Assembly (NCBI RefSeq): GCF_000715075.1
Contig: NC_134101.1
Coordinates: 138,212,237-138,276,236, forward strand
Direction: 5' to 3'
DNA length: 64,000 bases
Source of the DNA: Nicotiana tabacum
Taxonomy: Eukaryota; Streptophyta; Magnoliopsida; Solanales; Solanaceae
In this document: positions 1 to 10,300 of the stretch, in pieces
Position numbering within the stretch: the first letter of the stretch is position 1
Layout: each line of letters begins with the position of its first letter
The notes under the pieces: generated by a model
Told to the model about the DNA's origin: nothing
The model's database searches: none
What the model saw: the letters and a program-made list of their open reading frames with translations, nothing else
Translations under genes and position numbers: made by a program

Positions 1-735
1 GAGTGCACCACTGGCTTTAACGTGGTGCTTGTAAATAGTGTCAAAAAATAATTTGATTCATAATGTCAATTGATGTGAGAACTTTTAGTATTTTATGACT
101 TATTATCAATTTTAAATATTATTTAAAGAGATAATTTATACACTTCTTAAACAACTCAGTTCTAACCATCAAAATTCAAAACAAAGAGGGGAAATAAAAT
201 GCTAATGACAATTTAATACTGTAAAATTTGAAACTTGTGAAAATTTTAGTGCAAAAAGAAGCACAAAAAATATTCCAAAAATCTTAACATATGACTAATT
301 CTTTATATGTAAATTACTTACAAAAATAAACTAAAATATTCCTTAAGAAACTATACTAACAATTCAAAATTCTTTGAGGTTAAAGCAATTAAAAACTTAG
401 AAGCAAAAAGGGTAAATAGAAAATTACTTGAGAGATGTGATTGAGGTTGCCATAAATTGGTATTCGGGGGAATAAAACACTGTAGGACGAGAAAAAATTA
501 AAGATTAAAAAAAAAAAAAAGAAAACTGTAGAATGAGATAGTCCAAGAGGAATCGATCCTTTGTCCTTGGATAAGTAAAACAACCATCTAGCCGGTGCAC
601 CACTTATCCTTGTAGTGCATGGGTTCCTAAGAATTATATTAGACCATTTATGTAAATTATATACATGAAAAAATTAATTTGCCGGAAGACCATGGGTTCA
701 CCGGAACCCAAATTTATAGGGTGGATCCGCCCCTG
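1..735. mobile_element. hAT-like element, left end outside window
   Basis: The right end at 720-735 reads gtggatccgcccctg, the reverse complement of a CAGGGGCGGATCCAC terminus. It is followed by the octamer agtagaag (736-743). The matching left end is seen in a duplicated copy at 1023 (cagaggcggatccagg), preceded by the same agtagaag (1015-1022). The first 30 bases of the window equal 1052-1081, which places window base 1 about 29 bases inside the element, so its length would be about 764 bp. Eight-base target duplication and CAG..CTG termini are hAT features. No transposase was seen, so it is probably non-autonomous. Confidence 0.7.
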
Positions 736-765
736 AGTAGAAGGATGTATTTGTTCCCCCAATAA

Positions 766-870
766 AGAGAGAGGGAGAGGGAGAGGGAGAGGGAGAGGGA
801 GAGGGAGAGGGAGAGGGAGAGGGAGAGAGAGATGGAGAGCGAGAGGGAGCGAGGGAAAGGGAGAAACAAG
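766..870. repeat. GAGAGG-type microsatellite
   Basis: A purine tract dominated by gagagg and gagggagag units, becoming irregular after about 830. A shorter version recurs at 1082-1125 in the duplicated segment. Low-complexity sequence; the reverse strand reads as Leu/Ser repeats and is not a gene. Confidence 0.9.
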
Positions 871-1022
871 TTGAAGGACAAGGTGCAGAAAAGGAAGAGA
901 TTCAAATAGTTAAATTGAGGGTTTTGTGACTGAGGCCGGATAGCTGCTTGGTATGGCATATGTTTATGCTAATTCTGAAAAGGAAAAGGCTGACAATAAT
1001 ACTGGGTGATGTTTAGTAGAAG

Positions 1023-1081
1023 CAGAGGCGGATCCAGGATTTTGAGACCATGAGTGCACCACTGGCTTTAACGTGGTGCTT
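1023..1081. mobile_element. Truncated 5' end of the hAT-like element
   Basis: Starts cagaggcggatccaggat directly after agtagaag and ends abruptly at gtggtgctt, then joins purine-rich sequence (gggagagg). Bases 1052-1081 are identical to window bases 1-30. It is a deleted copy of the element at 1-735, not an independent insertion. Confidence 0.7.
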
Positions 1082-1384
1082 GGGAGAGGAAGAGAGGGAG
1101 AGAGATGGAGCGAGGGAGAGGGAGAAACAAGTTGAAGGACAAGGTGCAGAAAAGGAAGAGATTCAAATAGTTAAATTGTGGGTTCTGTGACTGAGGCCGG
1201 ATAGCTGTAAGACTTTTGTGCATTTATTATGTGACGCTGGCAATAATGGTTCTCTGAATACAAAGAATGGGTGGTACCTTTAAGGGCTTTATTTATGTAA
1301 TTTTGAGTTTCCCGTTATATCTTATTGTCGTGTATTCTTATGCAATGGTTTTCATTCAAATATGATGTGTTGGCTGCGATACAG

Positions 1385-2301
1385 GGGAATTGAGATAACA
1401 GAAGCATTGCGACTACAGATGGAAGTTCAGAAGCGTCTGCATGAACAGCTTGAGGTATGATTTCTTGCTTTGAAGTAAAAAGTACTTACAGTTTGATACT
1501 TTGATTGGTGGTCATTGCTTACATTCAACAAGGAACTGTATCTGTCACATGAGGAGAATGTCTGTCTGCCTGTGATGTTTTAGTTGGTTGCTTGTGGCCT
1601 TTCTGATCTTCCAATCGTGATAAACAGTTCTGAAAATAAGGAGAAGCGCAAGTCATAGTTTCTCCTTTTGTATGTTCTGTTTAATTTATGATGCAAGCAA
1701 TTCCCTTAGGTTTCTCTTCCTCCTTGTGGAAGACTATTGAGATATAAGCAGTCAATCTTGAGTGCCTCATTTTTGTTGTTTTTAAAAAAAGTAAATCTTG
1801 AGTTCCTCATAGTTCAGTACTGGGATACGAATCCTCTCTATCATAGGTAATAGAATAGCGTTCATTGATAATATGAATAGCCAACTCGTCCGGTCTATTA
1901 TTTGATGGTCTTGTGGTAGCTAAAGATGCATGTGCGTTATTTATGATGTTATGTGCACTTATGGTTGTCATGTCCTTTTGCAGATTCAAAGAAATCTGCA
2001 GCTGCGTATAGAAGAACAAGGGCGATACCTCCAGGAGATGTTTGAGAAGCAGTGCAAGTCAATGCCTGGCGTGGACTTGGCTAAAGGCTCATCATCCACA
2101 GCAGATGATGCCTTTGCACAATTGTCAGATGCCGTTCAAAGTTCCTCCTGCAAAAATGATCCTGGAGTGTCGCAGGTTGATATTTCTAAAGAGGTTGATG
2201 AGAAGCAGAAAAAGCGGGAAAAAGAAGTTGGAGAGCCTGAGACAAATATAACCAGCACATTTGATTCACCACCTTCAAAGCGCTCTAAATTGGATGAATA
2301 A
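1385..2301 (+). CDS. PHR1-type MYB-CC transcription factor, last two exons
   Basis: 3' end of a gene whose MYB domain lies left of the window. Exon A is 1385-1454 (acceptor ..acag, donor gtatga) and encodes GIEITEALRLQMEVQKRL followed by HEQLE. Exon B is 1984-2301 (acceptor ttttgcag) and begins IQRNLQLRIEEQGRYLQ, ending SPPSKRSKLDE and TAA. The LHEQLE motif and the heptad-like helix are the MYB-CC coiled coil, which mediates dimerisation in the PHR1/PHL family that binds P1BS sites and drives phosphate-starvation genes in the nucleus. The tail is acidic and serine-rich and ends in a basic patch. The IQRNLQLRIEEQGRYLQ wording is closer to the PHR1/PHL1 branch than to PHL2/3 (from memory of the family). 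Upstream exons cannot be placed, and the intron to the left carries the hAT duplication. Confidence 0.9.
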
Positions 2302-2935
2302 GCCTCCCTAGGTCACAAAACCTTTGGTAGGATAGTTATATTTTGATGCTTGGAACATCAAATTCTTGAGTAGAACAAGGTTTGGCTCGCGAAGGAGCTA
2401 AAAATGCCATGGTGTTCTTTTCATGGCAATACTTCGATGAACCATGGTGTATCCTCTCATTTGACACAGATCATAAAGAAATATCGAACTTTTGATGTTA
2501 GATTTGTCAATATGTGTCATTCTAGAGTCTAGAGCTACCAAAGGTAGAACGAGGAACTGGTGGTCCTCCTGATGTCTATTTCTTGTTCAGTAAGGTTTGA
2601 GGTACCAAGATTCTTCCCCCCATCATTTGAAAATTAATGTAGGTCGTTTGAGTTGTCCGGTTACAGTGTATGTATCAGGAATGGAAGTAGTTCTTATTGC
2701 TTGGATTCTCATCAGTCGCATTATGTAGTCTTTGTTAAAGATAATGGTTTTATCATGTTGAAGCAGGCTTAGGAATTCCAGAGTAGTGAGTATTTTTCCT
2801 AAAAATTGAAAGGGACTTTCGAAAAGATTGCAGCTATTGCGAAGCAACTTAATCATATAACAACAGTTTTAAATTCTCTGACTGATACTACTGATAAAAC
2901 ATTTACAAAATCAGATCAGTTAATTACATGTAAGT
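2302..2935 (+). other. 3' untranslated and flanking sequence of the MYB-CC gene
   Basis: No open frame or transposon signature was recognised. The first few hundred bases are probably the 3' UTR of the MYB-CC gene; a cleavage site was not located. Confidence 0.5.
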
Positions 2936-2939
2936 TTTA

Positions 2940-3426
2940 AGGGACAAATTCAAAAATAGTCAGATTTACAAGTGGTCGTTCAAAAATATCCCAGTTTCAA
3001 AAGTAATCGAAATTTAGCCACTTTTCATATAAAGATAAATCTGAGCGAAAACACTGTTCAAAACTCGGAAAATACGCCAGTATATTATGCTGGAGTTCCA
3101 GCATAAGTATACTTGAACTCCAACATAAGTACACTAGAACTCCAGCATAATATACTGGAGTTCCAGCAAAGTATACCGGTCCAGTATAATATGCTGGAAG
3201 TTCATATACAAGTGCTCGAATCTTCAGTATATTATGCTGGAACTTTCTGTGTGTTGGAGTTCCAGCATAATATGCTGGAAGTTCATATACAGGTGCACCG
3301 AACTCCAGTATATTATGCTGGACCGGTCTCTATTGCAGCAAAATAGTGGCTATTTTTTATTGACTTGATAAACGTTGGCTATTTTTGAATGACCAGTCCG
3401 AAAACTGGCTAGACCGTGCTATTTTT
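2940..3426 (-). repeat. Palindrome-rich repeat, copy A
   Basis: Non-coding repeat whose core is an array of the near-palindrome tccagcataatatgctgga, alternating with ccagtatattatgctgg, between conserved arms. One arm reads aaatagtcagatttacaag, the other gaaaactggctagaccgtg. It is the reverse complement of copies B (7377-8107) and C (21413-34600). No terminal inverted repeat, coding capacity or clear target duplication was seen, so the class is undetermined. Confidence 0.75.
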
Positions 3427-4329
3427 ACAAGTTTTAATGATAAGCATTAGCAGTAGTCTGGCGTTACTTAAAGGAAAAGTGACACTATGTAGTTGCTCTC
3501 AAAATAATAGTCGAATAAATGTATATATTTTTTTGTATATATACATTACAAAAGTTATAGTACATAAGTTTTATACACTTTTTCGGCTATCGATTGTATA
3601 TGATTTTTGATGCGGACTAAAAGTGAAAAAAACCTTTGCAACAAATTGAATTTAACTAATATACACTTGACAATGTTAAAAAGATTTTACTATCAGGATA
3701 TTTAAAAATCACTTATAAGTAACTTTATATCGCAAACATGTTATTCGCAACCTGTAAAATATGGTAAATGACCCATTACAATGCACTTAGGTGTATGTGC
3801 AACTGGTTCAGATCATGATCTAGCACAAATACAAAAGCAAGAGAAAGACTTTTACAAGTAAAATTACACTGATATTTAAATACAAATTACTAGTACTCCC
3901 TAAATATCCAGATATAAATGGTTGGATACCTTTGTGTCAAAGCTATGTACAGCCTAACCATTCATCATACACTACTACCATCTAATTAGTACTCCGCATA
4001 AATAGAGAATACTTTAAAAAAGAACAATTTTATGATCACTACTACCATCTTATTAGGATAAAAAATATCGAGAACAAATTAAAAAGAAATTTTTAAAAAA
4101 TGAGTCTGCATGTGTAGAGAAATAGCATGTAGAAGAAGCAAGCGTCAAGCTGTCCCTAGTTCCAAGTAACGTCTCTTCTAATCAAACCAATGACCCTTCA
4201 ACTATCAGTTGGTGAGAAATCTGAACCTCCCACCAAAAAGTAGAACATTTTTTCTCCTTAATATACTCTCTTCTACTCATTCCCTTTCATTGCTCATTCC
4301 CCCAATTTGCCTTAGTGGCATTTAACACA
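3427..4329 (+). promoter_or_regulatory. CESA4 upstream region
   Basis: AT-rich sequence between the repeat and the CESA4 start codon. No gene seen. The last 75 bases are pyrimidine-rich, as is usual for plant leaders. No confident TATA box; aatatact near 4260 is a weak candidate. Confidence 0.4.
4207..4213 (-). promoter_or_regulatory. Candidate MYB46/SMRE site upstream of CESA4
   Basis: agttggt on plus is ACCAACT on minus, a match to the secondary-wall MYB-responsive consensus ACC(A/T)A(A/C)(T/C) known from MYB46/MYB83 targets, including CESA4 genes. It sits 117 bp before the start codon. A 7-mer match arises often by chance, so the support is mainly the identity of the neighbouring gene. 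Confidence 0.35.
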
Positions 4330-7300
4330 ATGGCTGGTTCTCATTCTCGCAGTGAACTTCATGTTTTCCACACTGGGGATGATGTAATATTCTTAATTAT
4401 TTCTTCTTAAAATATACTACTACTCATTTTCTTTTGGTTTCTAACACGATTTAGATCATTTTTATATCAGCAGCGACCTCAGCCAGCAGAAACCAGAGAT
4501 CAGTCAGAAGCTCGGATGTCTTCTTTGAAGAAAATATGCAAGATTTGTGGAGACGAGATTGGAGTGAAGGAAAACGGGGACGCGTTTGTTGCTTGTAGTG
4601 AGTGTGGATTCCCAGTTTGCAGGCCATGTTATGAGTATGAGAGGAGTGAAGGCAATCAGTCTTGCCCTCACTGTCATTCTCGCTATAAGCGTCATAAAGG
4701 TGCATGCCTCTCACTTTTATTCTTTCAAAATCTTACGTGCACCCAAGTATAGATTTAGTTTTACCGCTCTATCATCAGGTTAAGTTATGAGTTTAATTTG
4801 TTTTTCTTTTTATGTAATGACTGCGTAAAAATATTTACACGATTAGTTCACTTATAAGGTAATTACATGTAATTAATATGTGCATGCATGCATGCATGGC
4901 CATCAAAACCTGTTTCATATATATGATGCATTTGATCTTGAAATGATCTGTACCTTACAATAGCTGTATTCTGCAATGTGGTTTAGGTTGTCCTAGAGTT
5001 GCAGGTGATGATGAAGATGACTTTGATCATGATGATTTTGACCAAGAATTTCAGATCAAGAATCATCATACTTCTCCCAACCACCACCACTCGGTTAGTT
5101 AATACTTATTCATTTCAACAAATCACCAACCTATTCTTTTTTCTCTTTTCTTAGTTAAATGAAACACAACATTGTCCTTTATGTATGTGTCTAACTCTCG
5201 TCCAAGTTTAAACGAATTGAATTATTACCTTCTGAATTGAATTCGAAATGATCCATTAAAATCAGGTCAAGTCGTATAAACTACACTCCTTCCGTTCCAA
5301 CTTATGTGAATCTGTTTGACCGGACACAGAGTTTAAAAAAAATGAAGACTTTTGAAATTTGTGGTCCTAAACAAGTTAAAAAGGGGCACATAGTATTTTT
5401 GTGATTATAAAATCTTCTCACTAAGGGTAGAATTGGAAGTTTAAGCTAAATTATTTTCAAATTTAGAAATGGGTCATTCTTTTTGGAACGGACTAAAAAG
5501 GAAATAGGTTCACTGGAACGGAGGGAATACTTCTATTGGTCAACATGCAGCCTAAACATACAAAATCAAGTTTAGAGAGTAGGAATTATGTAAATTTGGA
5601 AGAACTAAGTTAATACTTGAAAAAAATGAATGAGCTTGCACCTTCTTTTTTTTTCTCAAAAAAGCAAAACAGGAAAAATTAGGGAATGTTGGATGATGTA
5701 TTGTTAGGGGACTTGGATTATGACCCGTTATTGGACCCATCCAAAAAGACCCAACAAATTTTGAGTGACTTGGGGTTATGAACCGTTTATTGATATAAGG
5801 AATTTTTTCATTCCTATACACTATTGAAAACTGTATTATCCTAAATGTTCATGTTTAGTAAATTACCCTACCTACACAAGTTTTATTTACAAAATATATA
5901 CATTCTACCTTAAAAGACTCTCAATCTATTATTAGTGTCTTCAATTAAGGGATTTAGTTCCACCCTTTTCCTTTTTTTTTTCTCCTCTTCTCTTTCCATA
6001 TTTTTCAACAATCGTAAACTTAGTTTCATGATAAATCCTCACATTTCAGTAAACTTATTTGTTCATGAACTGATTGCTAAATAACTGTAAGTATTACATA
6101 TATTCCACATATGCTAGCGGCATGATAATATCGTAAATGTAAAATCATAAAAAAAAAAAAAAAAAAAAACTAAACAATAACCTAAATAACTATTTCTTCA
6201 AGTGTTGATTAATTTCCTTTGTTTTTTCTTCTTGTCTGCGACGAAAGTTATATTTTTTGGTTAGAATTCTGTAAATTTCAATTTCACCTTCCATCAGGAT
6301 GCTTTCTAACAACTTGGATCAAGCTTCTGTAAGTTTTAAAATTTTAATACTTATCTACAACTTCGATCAAAATATATACAATCCACCTTAAAAATAAATT
6401 TCATACAACTAATTATATATTATACAATTTATCTATAATTTTCACACATTATTTTTACCCAGTTAAATACAATTAATAACATACAACTTAAATACATATT
6501 TTATACAAATATGTCTTTTGTCATAGTAAAAATAAATTTCATACAACTAATTATATATTATACAACTTATCTACAATTTCATACATTATTTCTACTCAAT
6601 TATATACAACTATAATATCATACAACTTAAGTATAATTTTTATACAATGTTGTTCAACTTTCATACAATAGTTAAATAAACAAAATAAAAATATATAAAC
6701 AACAGAATATAATTTTTCTACAATTTTACTACAATTTCTGCAGTATACAATATGTCATGTCGTCTTCTTCTTCTTCTTTTTCTTCGAGTTTTACTCTGAA
6801 ATTCAGCCAAAACCAAGTCTAATCTTCACCAAAACCCCTCAAAATTGAGATATAAACTCCAAATCATATTCCCAATTATTTGCAACAATACCCAATCCAA
6901 ACAAAAAATGATTTTTGAAAACCCAAATTCGAATTCAAAGCTTCAAAGCTTTTTAATGGCTGTCAGTGGTGGAATTGCTGCTCTCTTTTCCTTTATTTTA
7001 TATTATTGAAATTAGGGATTGAGAGATAGAGAGAGACGTAGAGAGAATTCTCAATTCTTTGCAACAACATCCAATTCAAACAAAAAAATGATTTTTGAAA
7101 ACCCAAATTCGAATTCAAAGCTTCAAAGCTTTTTAATGACTGTCAATGGTGGAATTGCTGCTCTCTTTTCCTTTACTTGAGGGAGAGGGATGAGATGTGG
7201 AGAGAGAAATGTGGGGGAGTGGAAGATATGTTAGAGTAATTTTAGGACACTAATTATTATCATTAATTCTCTTAAAATGTACATAAATGGTAATTGAGTA

Positions 7301-10300
7301 TATAAAATGTAATTATAGTAAAACTTGAGTAGGGAGAGTAATATAGTTTTATATAGTGTATTTGATCCACTCATTTGGTAAAAATAGCACGGGCTAGCCA
7401 GTTTTCGGACTGTTAATTGAAAAATAGTTGGCGTTTGTAAAGTCATTGAAAAATAGCCACTATTTTGCTGCAACACGAAAAGTTCCAACATAATATACTG
7501 GAGATTGACTGTGTATGAACTTCCAGCATATTATGCTGGAACCAGGGGGATTCATAGGGTAAAATGTGGGGCACGTGAACCCATGGTCTTTCTTCAAAAT
7601 TAAATATTTTATGTACATATTTTTTAAAATTGGTATATTATTAAGTGTTGGCACCCATGCTCCAAGAAAGTTGAATGTTGCACTTGGTTGAAAGTTGAGT
7701 TATTTATCAAAAGGAAGAGGGATCAATTCCCACTTAATACATTTTTTTCTCTTTTTTAGTAGTGCACTCATATACTAAAAATCCTAAATCCGCCTCTGGC
7801 TGGAACTACAATACACGGAAAGTTCCAGCATAATATACTGGAAATTGAAGCACATATATATGAACTTCCAGCATATTATGCTTGACTAGTATATTATGCT
7901 GGAACTCTAGTATATTATGTTGGAAGTACAATATATTATGCTGTAACTCCACTATATTATGCTGGAAGTTCACTATATATTGCTAGAATATTTTTCGGAT
8001 TTTGAACAGTATTTTCATTCAGATTTATCTTTACGTAAAAAGTGGCTAAATTTCGATTGCTTTTGAAACTGTTACTATTTTTCAATTGTCACTTGTAAAT
8101 GTGACTATTTTTGAATTTCACCCGCTCAAATGTGACCTAATCTGTCCATTTGCAACCTCTAACTCCATACAATATTAGAAATGAAATGAAATCAAGTGTT
8201 TGTATGTTGGCAGGAGAATGGAGACTATAATCAACAGCATCACAACGCAAATGGCGCTGCTTATAATCAATCCGTTACTGGAAGCGGTAAATCAATCTAT
8301 TCTCATCCAAATAAGTAACTGTTGCACTTTATTATTTATTGGAGCATGTCAATGTGACTTTCTTCTCAATGGAAAAATTACAGTGGCAGGCAAAGATTTG
8401 GAAGATGAGCAGAAAGAAACTTATGGTGACGCAGAATGGAAGGAAAGAGTTGAGAAATGGAAGAACAGGCAAGAAAAGAGAGGTCTAGTAAGCAAATTGG
8501 GTGATGGTGGAAATGATCAAGCTGATGAAGATGATGACTATCTGTAAGTCTTTTCTTTTTCTCCAATTTATTTCTCTCCCTCTGCCTTCACAAGGTCTGC
8601 GTACACACTACCTTCCACAGACCCCAATATGTGGGATTATACCAGGTTTGTTATGGTTGTTGTTGTTGTTATTTGACCTATGTATTGTATTAGTAATAGT
8701 GGAAGATAATATTACTTCCTCCGACCCTTTTTATCTCTTACTTTAACAAACGAACTTGGTTTAAAACATTTGTTACATTAGAAAATCAAGAATGCATTAA
8801 GTTTTTTTTCTTTCTAATTCCACCCTTACTACTCCAAGTAGGCATATAATCATTCAATTACTCATTTAAGGAAGAGATAAAGTTAATTTAGTCAAGTACC
8901 CCATATAATGGTGATAATAAATGGTTGTCTTAATAGGTGCCCAAAACCAAGTTGAGAAGTTATTGGTAATGAAGACATTACATTCTTAAAGTTTGAATAG
9001 TTGCATGAATTTGAAGTCTTGCTAATTGTTGAAGTTGTATATGTAATATTACTAACAAATTGGGTCAAATACTACAATGGTCCAACATGAAAGGAGTATT
9101 TATGAATTGAAACAGATCAAGCATTAAGCATATAAAACTTGCAAAGATTTCAATGTTTTAACCATTTCAATGATTTTCAAACAGTTTGGCTGAAGCTCGG
9201 CAACCACTCTGGCGAAAAGTTCCACTTCCATCAAGCCTAATTAGTCCATATCGCATAGTCATTGTACTCAGGCTTGTAATTCTTGGATTCTTCTTCCATT
9301 TCCGGATCTTAACGCCAGCCAATGATGCTTATCCATTATGGATTATCTCTGTAATATGTGAAATATGGTTTGGTCTATCATGGATACTTGATCAGTTCCC
9401 CAAATGGTCACCCATAAACCGTGAAACTTACCTTGATCGCTTGGCATTGAGGTTTGAGCGTGAAGGCGAGCCGAATCGTTTAGCTCCAGTGGATGTGTTT
9501 GTGAGCACAGTTGATCCCCTTAAGGAGCCTCCTATTATCACTGCAAACACAGTTTTGTCGATCTTGGCTGTTGATTACCCTGTTGAGAAGGTCAGCTGTT
9601 ATGTATCAGATGATGGTGCATCAATGCTGCTGTTTGATGCATTAGCAGAAACGGCGGAATTCGCAAGGAGATGGGTGCCATTTTGTAAGAAATATAACGT
9701 AGAGCCTCGAGCACCTGATTTCTACTTCAATGAAAAGATTGATTACTTGAAAGATAAAGTTCAGCCTACCTTCGTCAAGGACCGCAGAGCCATGAAGGTA
9801 TCTATTAGTACTTCATTTGTCTCATTTTATATGGCTTTATCGGAGTAGACGTGTTGTCTAAATAGTTAATTTGAATTACATCGTTAAAAAGTTAGTTTAA
9901 AAGAGAATCCTATTCAAATAGTTTATTGTGAAAGTTGTAGAAATGGAATCGTGTCAAACATTTTCCGACGTCCCATAATGGAAAGTGTCATATAAATTCG
10001 GATAGAAGGAGTATCACTTGTCAGGGGTTTAAGTTTCTTTGGCTAAATCATATTTGCTGCAAATTGAAAAGTCATTATCTTGTGGCAGAGAGAATATGAA
10101 GAATTCAAGGTAAGAATTAATGCATTAGTGGCAAAGGCTCAGAAAAAACCAGAAGAAGGATGGGTAATGCAAGACGGAACTCCATGGCCTGGTAACAATA
10201 CCAGAGACCATCCTGGTATGATTCAAGTTTATCTTGGTAGTGAAGGTGCACTTGACGTTGAAGGAAAAGAGCTACCGCGCCTTGTCTATGTTTCCCGTGA

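Larger units (their letters stand above)
744..1210 (+). repeat. Tandem duplication in MYB-CC intron region
   Basis: The block from about 850 to 947 (gagggaaagggagaaacaag through gccggatagctg) is repeated almost exactly at 1110-1207. The first copy then joins cttggtatggcatatg, the second joins taagacttttgtgc. Between them lie 948-1014 and a 59-bp fragment of the hAT-like element (1023-1081). The arrangement is a tandem duplication of left flank, element and right flank, with most of the element lost from the second copy. The stretch 965-1005 could be a displaced exon copy (a short open run ending at a GT), but no acceptor is visible, so it is not called as an exon. Confidence 0.7.

Noticed and set aside
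540..610. tRNA-like stretch (ccatctagccggtgcacc)
   Set aside because: No cloverleaf could be formed; it is part of the hAT-like element.
714..959. Minus-strand open frame with a long Ser-Leu repeat
   Set aside because: It is the translation of the GAGAGG microsatellite; no domain, and it overlaps the duplicated intron.
3113..3346. Open frame rich in [14 protein letters not shown]
   Set aside because: Produced by the palindromic ccagcata repeat; the same text appears in copy C in either strand.
2940..8107. CRISPR-like array suggested by regularly spaced ccagcata palindromes
   Set aside because: Spacing is irregular, there are no unique spacers or cas genes, and the genome is plant; it is a dispersed repeat.
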